From assembly GCF_000341105.1 (NCBI RefSeq), contig NZ_ANBB01000057.1, forward strand, positions 1 through 56,499: a stretch of 56,499 nucleotides of DNA. The letters run 5' to 3'. The notes under the pieces were generated by a model. That model ran no database searches. It was not told where the DNA came from and saw nothing but the letters and a program-made list of their open reading frames with translations. Shown here in pieces: positions 34,801-42,152 of this stretch; the stretch's first letter is position 1, and every line of letters starts with the position of its first letter. Position numbers and translations under genes: made by a program. The DNA comes from Nocardiopsis potens DSM 45234. GTDB lineage: Bacteria > Actinomycetota > Actinomycetes > Streptosporangiales > Streptosporangiaceae.

Positions 34801-35160
34801 GCGATGCGCGGCGTGCTCGGCCTGGCCGACCAGGTGGTGCTGGTCAGCTCGCCGTCGGTGGACGGGGCGCGCAGCGCCAGCGCCACCCTGGACTGGCTGG
34901 AGGCGCACGAGTACGGCTACCTGGTGCGGGGCGCCGTGGTGGTGCTCTCCATGGTCCGGCCCAGCGGCAAGAGCTCGGTCGACCTCGACCGGCTGGAGCA
35001 GCACTTCGCGAGCCGCTGCCGCGCGGTGGTCCGGGTCCCCTGGGACTCCCACCTGGAAGAGGGCGCCGAGGTCGACCTCGACCGGCTGGCCCCGGGCACC
35101 CGCGACTCCTACCTCAAGCTGGCCGCGACCGTGGGCGAGGCGTTCGCCTGGCCGCGCTGA
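31813..35160 (+). CDS. Pro-rich MinD/ParA-like ATPase (EspI-like)
   Basis: 1115 aa. Residues about 35-350 are Pro/Ala/Gln-rich, then an acidic region. About 480-790 is built of repeated QW-containing modules (QWDASAAYAESGAQPAQQWE twice, PYQWDQAPAEAAQPAAE several times). The C-terminal 250 residues are a SIMIBI ATPase with deviant Walker A LKGGVGKTTTTVALG (about 874), DANPDRGTLSD and the CLTDCGTG motif. The design matches mycobacterial EspI, a type VII secretion accessory protein, and Streptomyces homologues. No ESX genes are nearby. GTG 31813 follows AGGAG by 7 bases, fixing the start. Confidence 0.85.
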   Translation: MAQRDHDGPEQPTPRPPEDGRDHGAADQPGAEGAGHGWQAPVMSPSDQWFGDGGALPPPPPYAVGGAPGAEAPVPAAFPSPEPPSFPSPEPAAEQAAEAPAPDPEPAAEPSPAPSPEPEPAPEPQSAPTAEAAPAPAPAPAPESAPAPAPEPTSAPAPAPAPEPAREASGPQAPPPARPQQYAAPAAPQPPRNAPHPPPPGPQVRQGAPMPPGPYGPPPGGPRPPHPQRPPQGPPPPQYRQPQNGQPPHPPQGPHQGPPPGRPPHAPQRSPQGPPVPPGHPQQRPQQPPQPPVRDDRRPPATGPRPGAPGPVPPPAPQAPAPQPVPAAEERASDVPEPEQLPPLGAEPSAAPAEERQGDDAFDPAEMTVRLGAPDPVPAAEPLPETPAAEHAEPSGPPGPSAYTEPSEPSVSSGSAVRADEEEDGEDDEFESTVRLQPGAAAPDSATVRLGAGPRDSALAERLGEAAPPADAAAPPAPAEEAPQQWEQAPAAAPEAPQWDASAAYAESGAQPAQQWERPSDEAEQWGPAAPAEAPQPAPQQWEQAPEVPQWDASAAYAESGAQPAQQWEQPPAEAVRPAAETGGHSPYQWDQAPAEAAQPAAETGGQAGYQWEQAPPAPAEASQEWQQSAAPAAAEPSDQWRQWEQAAPAPAQEQAWWDPSAAPAQPQPSAAESGGQQPYQWDQAPAEAAQPAAESGGRQPYQWDQAQPQAEAARPAAETGGQSPYQWDQVLAGTEQPAPQAAPAPQQWERPADQGWAQQAPYQPQYPATGGQQPYPQQGQPPQAQQPQMQPVQQPYEQPPVPQGPEDLDTAALVRGGGARKNKPGKGWRKAVHAMSLGLVNPGESAADKRRNELVARARTHVAGGHHRVAVLSLKGGVGKTTTTVALGSMLASLRGDRVLAVDANPDRGTLSDKVRLETAATIRDLLNEQHMITRYADIRGFTSQAMSRLEILASDRDPAVSEAFSESDYREVSRLLEHYYSICLTDCGTGLLHSAMRGVLGLADQVVLVSSPSVDGARSASATLDWLEAHEYGYLVRGAVVVLSMVRPSGKSSVDLDRLEQHFASRCRAVVRVPWDSHLEEGAEVDLDRLAPGTRDSYLKLAATVGEAFAWPR
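33301..34010 (+). repeat. In-frame coding repeats within the EspI-like gene
   Basis: A block of about 50 bp at 33301 recurs nearly identically at 33457. A unit of about 63-70 bp encoding PYQWDQAPAEAAQPAAE-type modules recurs at about 33571, 33634, 33849, 33912 and 33985. Copies are in frame and differ by a few substitutions, as expected from slippage or recombination. Confidence 0.85.
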
Positions 35161-35171
35161 CCGGACGGGAC

Positions 35172-35206
35172 CCCTTCCCGCAGCGGAAAGCCTCCTGCGG
35201 GAAGGG
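35172..35206 (+). terminator. Terminator of EspI-like gene
   Basis: CCCTTCCCGCAG (35172-35183) pairs perfectly with CTGCGGGAAGGG (35195-35206), 11 bases after the stop codon. There is no U-tract. Confidence 0.75.
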
Positions 35207-35258
35207 CCCCACCGGCGGATGTGAGCTAGCATCTGTCGAGGCGCCGGGAGCGCCACCA

Positions 35259-35346
35259 GGAGGGTTCGCATAGCGGCCGAGTGCGACGGTCTTGAAAACC
35301 GTTAAGTCCTTCCGGGGCTTCGTGGGTTCGAATCCCACACCCTCCG
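35259..35346 (+). tRNA. tRNA-Ser (UGA)
   Basis: 88-nt type II tRNA. The acceptor is GGAGGGT/ACCCTCC with discriminator G. The anticodon stem ACGGT/ACCGT encloses CTTGAAA (anticodon TGA). A long variable arm and T-arm GTGGGTTCGAATCCCAC are present. CCA is not encoded. Confidence 0.97.
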
Positions 35347-35357
35347 CAGCGAGCAGC

Positions 35358-35404
35358 GAAGACCCTCGCCCACCAGGCACGACGCCGACCGGGCGGGGGT
35401 CTTC
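35358..35404 (+). terminator. Terminator after tRNA-Ser
   Basis: GAAGACCCTCGCCC (35358-35371) pairs with GGGCGGGGGTCTTC (35391-35404), a 14-bp stem with one mismatch and a 19-base loop, 12 bases after the tRNA. Confidence 0.75.
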
Positions 35405-35867
35405 GCCGTCTCTGGGGGATGCGGCCGCATGCCGCCGTGAGCGGCCCGAGGCGGGTGGCCGCGGAATGTACGCGGAATGCTTCCGCAGGTGTCTGCGCAG
35501 GTCAGTGCCGACATACAGAAAGGGGCGGAGTCCGGGGCCCGGGCTGACCGGCGGACGCCGCCCTGGTGGGAGCGGCACGGGCCGGGGAGCCGGGGCGGGC
35601 CTCCCGGAAAACGGGCTTGGGGATGTCCGGAAGGGGTTATCGTGTGCCGCGCCCCTCTTTCCCGCCGGCCTCGTTCCCCCGGAGGCCGCCGGCGGCCGCG
35701 ACCGGTGAGCCCTGCGCCGGGCGGGTGAACACGCAGGTGGGTGCAGGCGGGGTCGTGCTCGCACCACCGTGTGCGGGAGGGTGTGCCCCTGCCGAGAGGG
35801 GTGTACGGGATATCGTCCGGATCGGTCCGGCCCGCCTAGGGTCGTCGATCTGACGAAGGAGCGATCG
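35405..35867. other. 463-base gap without a credible gene
   Basis: The reading frames here are low-complexity shadows. The direct repeat GCGGAATG (35462 and 35473) and the inverted pair CCCCTGCCGAGAGGGG (35785-35800) are visible. The latter is about 70 bases before the acyltransferase start and may be part of its promoter region, with CCTAGGGT (35835-35842) as a possible -10. Confidence 0.4.
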
Positions 35868-37148
35868 ATGACCCCTCCGACCGCGTTCCCCGAACGCGAC
35901 CTCTTCCTGGACGCGCTGCGGCTGCTGGTGATCGTGCTCGTGGTGGCACAGCACTGGTCGCTTCCGGTGCTGTCCTTCTCCGCGGCCTCGGACACCCTGT
36001 CCATGGGGAGCGTCCTCAACGCCGAGGGCGGCTTCGCGGTGACCTGGATCGTCCAGGTGATGCCGCTGATCTTCTTCGTCGGCGGCGCGGTGAACGTGCT
36101 GAGCCGCCGCGCCTCGGCGGCCAAGGGCACCACCGCGTCGGAGTGGCTGGCCAAGCGGCTGCGCCGGCTGGCCTGGCCGGTGATCCCGCTGGCCGCCGCG
36201 TGGATACCGGCGGCCTACCTGCTGGACGCGGCGGGCGTCCCGGAGCAGCCGCTGCGGGTCGGTACCGAGGCCGCCGGGATCGTGCTCTGGTTCCTCGCCG
36301 TCTACGTGCTGGTCGTCGTCGCCACCCCGGTGCTGGTGCGGGCCGAGGACCGGTTCGGCTGGGCGGTGCCGGCCGCGCTGCTGGCCGGGGCCGCGGTCGT
36401 CGACACCGTCCGGTTCGCCACCGGCGCGGACGCGCTCGGCTACGCCAACATCGCGTTCGTCTGGCTCGGCCTGCACCAGCTCGGGTTCCGCTACTCCGCC
36501 GGGGCGATCGGCCGCCGCGGGGCCGCGGCGATGGCGGCCGGCGGGTTCGGCGCGGCCGTCGCGCTGGCCGCGTTCGGCCCCTACTCGCCCAACATGACCG
36601 GGGTGTTCGCGGTGGAGGCGTCCAACGCCGGCCCGCCGACCCTGGTCCTGGCCGGGCTGGGCGTCGGCCAGATCGGGCTGGCGGTGCTGCTCCGCGACCG
36701 CATCGCCGGGTGGGTCGCGCACCCGGCCCCGGCGCGGGTGCTGCACTGGATCGGCCCCCGGCTGATGACGGTCTACCTGTGGCACATGGCGCCGCTCTCC
36801 CTGGTCGCCGGGGTGCTGGTGCTGGGCCTGGGGATGCACACCCCCGCTCCGCTCTCCGGCGCCTGGGCGGTGTGGTGCCTGGTCGGCGCGGCCCTGGTGC
36901 TGCCGCTGCTGTGCACGGTGGTCGGCTGGGCGGTCCGGTTCGAGGAGCCGCCGCGGGCGCTGCGCGGCGACCCGGGGACGGCGCGGATCCTCGGCGCGGC
37001 CGCGCTGACCGGCGGCGGCCTGCTGGTGCTCACCACCGGCGGGCTGGGCACCGGCCCGGTCCCGCTGCTCGGCGCCCTGGCGGTCTGCGCGGGCATGCTG
37101 GCCACCCTGCCCTCGGTGCGGGTGCCCAGCCCGGCCCCGGTCGGCTGA
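35868..37148 (+). CDS. Acyltransferase-3 family membrane protein
   Basis: 426 aa with about ten membrane helices. The N-terminus ERDLFLDALRLLVIVLVVAQHW carries the R-x10-H-type signature of acyltransferase-3 enzymes (catalytic His in QHW). Conserved VMPLIFFVGGAVN and MTVYLWHMAPLS follow. Family members acylate sugars, peptidoglycan or lipids at the membrane. The acceptor is unknown here. ATG 35868 has AAGGAG 6 bases upstream. A longer reading from 35769 lacks support. The C-terminal two helices extend beyond the usual domain. Confidence 0.92.
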   Translation: MTPPTAFPERDLFLDALRLLVIVLVVAQHWSLPVLSFSAASDTLSMGSVLNAEGGFAVTWIVQVMPLIFFVGGAVNVLSRRASAAKGTTASEWLAKRLRRLAWPVIPLAAAWIPAAYLLDAAGVPEQPLRVGTEAAGIVLWFLAVYVLVVVATPVLVRAEDRFGWAVPAALLAGAAVVDTVRFATGADALGYANIAFVWLGLHQLGFRYSAGAIGRRGAAAMAAGGFGAAVALAAFGPYSPNMTGVFAVEASNAGPPTLVLAGLGVGQIGLAVLLRDRIAGWVAHPAPARVLHWIGPRLMTVYLWHMAPLSLVAGVLVLGLGMHTPAPLSGAWAVWCLVGAALVLPLLCTVVGWAVRFEEPPRALRGDPGTARILGAAALTGGGLLVLTTGGLGTGPVPLLGALAVCAGMLATLPSVRVPSPAPVG

Positions 37149-37216
37149 GGCCCGCGGGCGGGGCCGGGGAGGGGCGCACGGCCCGTTCCGTCCGGGGCAG
37201 GGGGTGGCGCCGCTAA

Positions 37217-37230
37217 TTACTCGTGAGTAA
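37217..37230. promoter_or_regulatory. Perfect 14-bp operator palindrome
   Basis: TTACTCGTGAGTAA has 6-bp perfect arms (TTACTC/GAGTAA) around GT. It ends one base before the first ATG of the thioesterase gene, in an otherwise very GC-rich stretch. It resembles TetR-family operators used for acyl-CoA-related genes. The cognate repressor is unknown. Confidence 0.6.
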
Positions 37231-37231
37231 C

Positions 37232-37711
37232 ATGACCGGCATGACGACGATGAGCGCCGAAGCGGCGGAGATGGTCAAGTCCGGCTTCCTCGCCGCGGTC
37301 CCCTTCGCGCGGACCCTCGGGGTGTCCTTCGAGGAGATCGACCACGGCCGCGCCGTGCTGCGCCTGCCGGACAACGCCGACCACCACAACCACGTCGGCG
37401 GACCGCACGCCGGCGCCATGTTCACCCTGGCCGAATCGGCCTCCGGGGCGATCGTCATCGGGACCTTCGGCGACCAGCTGGAGCGCGCCGTCCCACTGGC
37501 CGTCTCCGCGGAGATCCGCTACCGCAAGCTGGCGATGGGCGACGTCATCGCCGAGGCGAAGCTGGGCCGCACCCGCGAGGAGGTCCTCGCCGAGCTGGAC
37601 GCCGGCGGCCGCCCCGAGTTCCCGGTCGAGATCGAGCTCCGCACCGAGGACGGCACCGTGACCGGGCTGATGACCGTGGTCTGGACGCTCAAGCCGAACA
37701 AGTCCTCCTGA
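37232..37711 (+). CDS. Hotdog-fold thioesterase (DUF4442/PaaI-like)
   Basis: 159 aa single hotdog domain. The features are FARTLGVSFEEIDHGRAVLRLP, HHNHVGGPHAGAMFTLAESASGA, the catalytic-type HxxHVGGPHAG loop, and AEIRYRKLAMGDVIAEAKLG. It probably hydrolyses an acyl-CoA. Three in-frame ATGs (37232, 37241, 37250) follow the operator closely, and none has a Shine-Dalgarno. A leaderless mRNA starting near 37232 is likely, though the exact start is uncertain. Confidence 0.85.
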   Translation: MTGMTTMSAEAAEMVKSGFLAAVPFARTLGVSFEEIDHGRAVLRLPDNADHHNHVGGPHAGAMFTLAESASGAIVIGTFGDQLERAVPLAVSAEIRYRKLAMGDVIAEAKLGRTREEVLAELDAGGRPEFPVEIELRTEDGTVTGLMTVVWTLKPNKSS

Positions 37712-37808
37712 CCCGGCCCGACCTGCGGTGGACTGTCGGCACCGGTGGGTACGGTGACGGCAGTCTCCGGCCCGCGAACAGGGGCCGGCCCGCCCGTGGG
37801 AGGTCCGA

Positions 37809-38957
37809 GTGAAGTTCCGAGTCGACCGAGACGCGTTCGCCGACGCGGTCGCCTGGACCGCCCGGGCGCTGCCCGCCCGGCCCGCCGCCCCGGTCCTCGC
37901 CGGGATGCGGCTGGAGGCCGCCGAGGACGGCCTGCGGCTCTCCGGGTTCGACTACGAGGTCTCGACCCGCGCCCGGGTGGACGCCGACATCGAGGAGCCC
38001 GGCGAGGTGCTGGTCTCCGGGCGGCTGCTCGCCGAGATCGCCCGCAGCCTCCCGGCCGAGCCGGTCGAGCTGCACACCGACGCGGCGCGTGCCCTGCTCA
38101 CCTGCGGCAGCGCCCGGTTCACCCTGCTCACCCTGCCGCTGGAGGACTACCCGGTCCTGCCCGAGATGCCGGGGAGCGCGGGATCGGTGCCGGCCGACCG
38201 GTTCGCCGCCGCGGTGCGCCAGGTCGTCCCGGCGGCCGGCCGGGACGACACCCTGCCCATGCTCACCGGGGTGCACCTGGCCTTCCGCGGCGACGCCCTC
38301 ACCCTGGCCGCCACCGACCGGTACCGGGTGGCGGTGCGCCGGATGCGGTGGCGCCCGGAGGACCCGGAGCTGTCCGCCTCGGCCCTGGTGCCCGCCCGCA
38401 CCCTGCACGACTTCGCCCGCTCGCTGCCGTCCGGCGGCAACGTCGGGGTGGCGCTCTCCTCGCTCCCCCTCGGGAAGGCGGCCGGCTCCTCCCGCGGGGA
38501 GGGGATGATCGGCTTCGACACCGGCTCCCGGCGCACCACCTCGCGGCTGATCGACAGCGACTTCATCGACTACGAGCCGCGGTTCCCGGCCGAGGCGGCG
38601 GCCCGCGCCGAGGTGCCGGTGGCCGCGCTGGCCGAGGCGGTCCGCCGGGTCGCCCTGGTCGCGGACCGGAGCACCCCGCTGCGGCTCTCCTTCACCGAGG
38701 GGGAGGTCGTGCTGGAGGCCGGCTCCGGCGACGACGCGCAGGCCGCCGAGGCGCTCAGCGTCGCCTACCGGGGCGAGCCGATGCGGGTGGCGTTCGCCCC
38801 CGGCTACTTCCTGGACGGCCTGGGCGGGGTGGGCACGGAGACGGCCTGGCTGGACTTCACCCTGCCGACCAAGCCGGTGGTGATCTCCGAGGTCCCCGAG
38901 GAGGAGGGCGGCAAGCCCGACTTCCGCTACCTGGTGATGCCGCTCCGGGTCTCCTGA
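37809..38957 (+). CDS. dnaN: DNA polymerase III beta subunit (sliding clamp), DnaN-type
   Basis: 382 aa with the full three-domain clamp layout: MKFRVDRDAFADAVAWTARALPARPAAPVL, EDYPVLPEMPGSAGSVPADRF, ATDRYRVAVRRMRW, and PTKPVVISEV ending in YLVMPLRVS. GTG 37809 has GGGAGG upstream. DnaN normally sits directly after dnaA and oriC. Here neither dnaA nor recF is adjacent, so this is either a paralogue or a relocated gene. It looks complete, with no obvious loss in the C-terminal clamp-loader-binding segment. Confidence 0.93.
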   Translation: MKFRVDRDAFADAVAWTARALPARPAAPVLAGMRLEAAEDGLRLSGFDYEVSTRARVDADIEEPGEVLVSGRLLAEIARSLPAEPVELHTDAARALLTCGSARFTLLTLPLEDYPVLPEMPGSAGSVPADRFAAAVRQVVPAAGRDDTLPMLTGVHLAFRGDALTLAATDRYRVAVRRMRWRPEDPELSASALVPARTLHDFARSLPSGGNVGVALSSLPLGKAAGSSRGEGMIGFDTGSRRTTSRLIDSDFIDYEPRFPAEAAARAEVPVAALAEAVRRVALVADRSTPLRLSFTEGEVVLEAGSGDDAQAAEALSVAYRGEPMRVAFAPGYFLDGLGGVGTETAWLDFTLPTKPVVISEVPEEEGGKPDFRYLVMPLRVS

Positions 38958-39045
38958 CCCCGGGCGATGCCCTCGAAACCGCGGCCCTCCCGGCGAAGCC
39001 GACGGTGGGGACCGGCCGGCCGCCCGGCCGGCCGATCGGCCAGGG

Positions 39046-39471
39046 TCAGTCCGGGCAGCCCTCGTTGCTCTGCACCTCTTCGGTGTCGAGCGGGACGAGT
39101 TCGTAGTGGAGGGTGCGGTAGCGCAGGAGGCGGTGCGAGATGGGGACCGCCCAGCGCTGCAGTACCGGGTGGCGGCGGCCGAGGAGGAGGGAGGCGTGCC
39201 GGCTCTCCGGCTCGGTGAGCAGGCGGACCCGGCCGTGCACCGGTTTGCCGCGGGGCTCGCCGCGGAAGGTGCTCGGGCGGAGGTCGGCGAAGGGGTGGCC
39301 GCCGAGCCGCTTGGCCTTGCCGGAGTCCTCCCAGGTGCGGAAGATGATGCGGCCCTTGTCGACCACGTAGCTGACCGGGGTGTCCACGCCGGTGACCCCG
39401 TCGTCCCGGTAGGTGGTCAGCAGGCCCGTCTTGTAGTCGCGGAACGCTTTCAGGAGCGCGGTTGCGTTCAT
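39046..39471 (-). CDS. PPOX-class F420-dependent/FMN-binding protein
   Basis: 141 aa split-barrel protein. ALLKAFRDYKTGLLTTYRDDGVTGVDTPVSYVVDKGRIIFRTWEDSGKAKRL follows the family pattern (strand, cofactor-contacting TP(V/L), K-rich segment). GRVRLLTEPES follows. Members reduce or oxidise substrates with F420 or act as heme/biliverdin binders. The substrate is unknown. GGGAG lies about 9 bases before the ATG. Its upstream region carries the DnaA-box cluster. Confidence 0.88.
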   Translation of the reverse strand: MNATALLKAFRDYKTGLLTTYRDDGVTGVDTPVSYVVDKGRIIFRTWEDSGKAKRLGGHPFADLRPSTFRGEPRGKPVHGRVRLLTEPESRHASLLLGRRHPVLQRWAVPISHRLLRYRTLHYELVPLDTEEVQSNEGCPD

Positions 39472-39589
39472 CCTCGGTGACTCCCTGGATCCATGGCTGG
39501 TACTGAGCAGCCTTCCCAGGAGAGTGACGCTCGTCACTTTTTGCCGGCGCTTTGGCGGCGGTGGGATGCGCGGCAGGGCGGAATCCGCC

Positions 39590-39663
39590 TTATCCACAGG
39601 CAAGGCCCGGAAATCGGGGGTTATCCACAGCAATTTTCCGGGTTGTGCACAGAGTTATCCACA
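39590..39663 (+). other. Cluster of four DnaA boxes
   Basis: TTATCCACA occurs exactly at 39590-39598, 39621-39629 and 39655-39663, and TTGTGCACA at 39643-39651, all in the same orientation. The second box sits inside an inverted repeat CCCGGAAA (39606-39613) / TTTCCGGG (39635-39642). The stretch is unusually AT-rich for this genome and lies in the 223-base gap between two minus-strand genes. Confidence 0.75.
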
Positions 39664-39694
39664 GGGTGACCCCGTCAGGGGAAAACCCCGGCGA

Positions 39695-40543
39695 TCATTC
39701 GCCCTCGGTGATCCGGCCGCCGCCGTCCCCGCCGACCGCGGTCTCCATGCCCAGCTGCGCGGAGCGGCCGCGCAGGTAGCCGGCGCGCGCCCCGGCCCGG
39801 TGGTGGGTGCGCTCCGGCCGGGTCGGCTTGAGCTGCGGGAAGCGGCGCTGGAAGTCCTCCTTGACCCGGTCCACATCGCTGCGGAGCACCAGGTCGGCGC
39901 CGACCGGCGCGGGATCCTCCGCGGAACCGGAGCCGGAGCCGCCGGCCGCCGGCTCCTCGCGCAGCCGGGCGCGGAACTCGCGGATCCGCTCGGCGACGGC
40001 GTAGCCGTAGGCGCGGATGAACGAGCGGTAGAACCGGCTCCGCTCGCCGGCCAGCGCGGACCGGTCCAGGTTGCGCAGCTCGCGCAGGTCGGCGATGTGG
40101 TTGCGGGCGGTGAACCGGGCGGAGGCCTCCATCTGCAGGGTGATGGAGGGCAGCAGCACGCGCAGCGAGTCCAGCGCGGAGACGGTGCCGACGATGATCA
40201 GGGTCCGCTCGGTGTTGGCGGAGGTGTTCCCGCGCACCGCCGACTGGCAGCCGAACGCGGCGGCGATCCCGGCCAGCGCCTTGACCCGCGCCTTGCCGTG
40301 CCCGCCCACACCGGAGACGGGGAAGTCCAGGCGGGAGACGGACTCCGCCTCCTCGCCGCGCTGGGCGCGCGCCTCCGCCTCGGCGATGGCGTGCCGGGTC
40401 ATCAGCTCGGCGGCCTTGGCGGTGAACGCCTGGCTCTCCGCGTCGGTGACCGCGGGGTCCTCGGCCATCCGGAGCAGGGCACGCACCCGCTCGACCATCT
40501 TCTGCCGGGCGGGCTCACGGTTCTCGGTGGTCTCGGTGGTCAA
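39695..40543 (-). CDS. DUF2786 domain protein
   Basis: 282 aa. The N-terminal DUF2786 module (about 12-50: KMVERVRALLRMAEDPAVTDAESQAFTAKAAELMTRHAI) is followed by a domain of about 150 residues conserved with it (DSLRVLLPSITLQMEASARF, FYRSFIRAYGYAVAERIREF). A basic/Gly-rich tail follows. Function is unknown. The N-terminal module is shared with phage and DNA-associated proteins. TTG start at 40543 with GAGGAG 6 bases upstream. Confidence 0.9.
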   Translation of the reverse strand: MTTETTENREPARQKMVERVRALLRMAEDPAVTDAESQAFTAKAAELMTRHAIAEAEARAQRGEEAESVSRLDFPVSGVGGHGKARVKALAGIAAAFGCQSAVRGNTSANTERTLIIVGTVSALDSLRVLLPSITLQMEASARFTARNHIADLRELRNLDRSALAGERSRFYRSFIRAYGYAVAERIREFRARLREEPAAGGSGSGSAEDPAPVGADLVLRSDVDRVKEDFQRRFPQLKPTRPERTHHRAGARAGYLRGRSAQLGMETAVGGDGGGRITEGE

Positions 40544-40596
40544 GGGGCTCCTCTCAGCGACCCTGACCGAGACTACCCGCCGATGCCCGGCGGCGG

Positions 40597-41004
40597 TCAG
40601 CTACGGCCGCCGGCCACCGTCCCGATCACACCGAGGATGACCCAGAGCACGGCGGCGGTGAGCAGGCCGGAGCCGATCGCGCCGAACAGCCCGCCGCCGA
40701 AGACCAGCGCCACCGCGGCCACGCCCAGGGCGCCCGCGAGCGCCGGCGCACCGGCGAACTTCCACGGGTACTGCGCGGCCCAGCGCTTGGCCCGCCGGTC
40801 GCCCTTCTTGCCCAGCAGCGCCACCGCGCCGCCGATCAGGGTGAAGAAGAAGACACCGGCGGCGAGCCCCGAGCTCACCGAGAACGAGTTCAACAGGAAG
40901 AAGGCGATGCCGCCGACGGCGCCGCCGCCGAGGGCCGTCCCCCACGGCCACATCATCGTCGCCGAGGCGACCGGGGTGAAAGCGTTGCCGCGCTCCAGCG
41001 TCAT
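40597..41004 (-). CDS. Hypothetical membrane protein, four helices
   Basis: 135 aa. A short polar N-terminus is followed by four hydrophobic segments: TALGGGAVGGIAFFLLNSF, GLAAGVFFFTLIGGAVALL, then a basic loop GKKGDRRAKRWAAQYPWKF, APALAGALGVAAVALVFGGG and LLTAAVLWVILGVIGTVAG. No family recognised. GAGGAG precedes the ATG by 6 bases. It lies 53 bases upstream of the DUF2786 gene on the same strand, so they may be cotranscribed. Confidence 0.75.
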   Translation of the reverse strand: MTLERGNAFTPVASATMMWPWGTALGGGAVGGIAFFLLNSFSVSSGLAAGVFFFTLIGGAVALLGKKGDRRAKRWAAQYPWKFAGAPALAGALGVAAVALVFGGGLFGAIGSGLLTAAVLWVILGVIGTVAGGRS

Positions 41005-41224
41005 GTCTGCTCCTCGCGAGTGGTGCGGGCGTTCCCGCCCGGATCCGGTCGGGTCCCAGGCTCGCCTTCCAGACTGCCCGCGTGCCCGCGGGAGTGCATC
41101 AGGGCCCATCCCTGACTTACCCCTGACCCGTCGGCCGTGCACGTCGACAGGTCAACGAACGGCGCCGCCGGGGAGTGCCCGGGCCTCCGCGCCCCGCGGA
41201 GAGCAGCGGGTATACCGTTCCCGG

Positions 41225-42034
41225 ATGACCCGATTCCGCGTCGTCGACGCCTTCACCGACCGCGCCTTCAGCGGGAACCCGGCCGCCGTCCTGGTCCTGG
41301 ACGAGCCCTGCGCCGACGGCCGGGCGCAGCGGGTGGCCGCCGAGTTCAACCTCTCCGAGACGGCCTTCGCGGTCCGGCTGCCGCCCGGCTCGGCCGCCGA
41401 CTACGAGCTGCGCTGGTTCACCCCCGCCGTCGAGGTGGACCTGTGCGGCCACGCCACCCTGGCCACCGCGCACGCCCTCGCCGAGGACGGGGTACGCGGC
41501 GAGGTCCGGTTCGCCACCCGGAGCAGCGGCGTGCTGACCGTCGCCGAGCGCGGCGGCGTGCTGTGGATGGACTTCCCGGCCAACCCGCCGGCCCCGGTCG
41601 AGGTGCCGGACGGCCTCGCCGCCGCGCTCGGCGCCGAACCGGTGCGCGCCGCCGCGGCCGGCACCGGCGACCTGCTGGTGGAGCTGGAGTCCGAGGACGC
41701 GGTGCGCGGCCTGGACCCGGACATCGCCGGGCTGGGCGCGTTCGCCGAGCGGGGCGTGGTGCCCACCGCGCCGGCCGCGCCGGGCCGCCCGTACGCCTTC
41801 GCCTCCCGCTTCTTCGGCCCCAACGTCGGCGTGCCCGAGGACCCGGTGACCGGCAGCGCGCACACCGCGCTCGCCCCCTACTGGGCGGAGCGGCTGGGGC
41901 GCACCGCGTTCGACGCGGTGCAGTGCTCCGCGCGCGGCGGCCTGCTCTCCCTGGAGCTGCCCGCCGGCGCCCCGGGCCGGGTGCGCATCGGCGGCACCGC
42001 GGTCACCGTCTCCGAGGGCGAACTCCGGCACTGA
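41225..42034 (+). CDS. PhzF family isomerase/epimerase
   Basis: 269 aa. PhzF-fold landmarks are RVVDAFTDRAFSGNPAAVLVL at the N-terminus, FNLSETAFAV with the catalytic-type Glu, LRWFTPAVEVDLCGHATLATAHAL, and FFGPNVGVPEDPVTGSAHTALAPYWA. Relatives catalyse isomerisations such as that in phenazine synthesis. No phenazine genes are near, so the substrate is open. A -10-like TATACC (41211-41216) lies 8 bases before ATG 41225 and no Shine-Dalgarno is seen, suggesting leaderless translation. Confidence 0.93.
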   Translation: MTRFRVVDAFTDRAFSGNPAAVLVLDEPCADGRAQRVAAEFNLSETAFAVRLPPGSAADYELRWFTPAVEVDLCGHATLATAHALAEDGVRGEVRFATRSSGVLTVAERGGVLWMDFPANPPAPVEVPDGLAAALGAEPVRAAAAGTGDLLVELESEDAVRGLDPDIAGLGAFAERGVVPTAPAAPGRPYAFASRFFGPNVGVPEDPVTGSAHTALAPYWAERLGRTAFDAVQCSARGGLLSLELPAGAPGRVRIGGTAVTVSEGELRH

Positions 42035-42152
42035 CCCTGAGCCGCCAGCCGCCAGGGCGCTGATCCCGGCGCCGCCGCGGCGCCGCGCCACCGTCTCGAC
42101 GCCGGTCGCGACGCCGGCGGCGCCGAGGCCGACGGGAGCGGCGCGGGGCCGG

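Noticed and set aside
31681-35271. Minus-strand reading frame of nearly 1200 codons opposite the EspI-like gene
   Set aside because: It is Arg/Gly/Leu-rich low-complexity sequence, the usual shadow of a GC-rich, repeat-containing gene on the other strand. It has no domain and would run through the tRNA-Ser.
35302-35708. Small frames over tRNA-Ser and the following gap
   Set aside because: They read through the tRNA and its terminator hairpin and show no protein-like composition.
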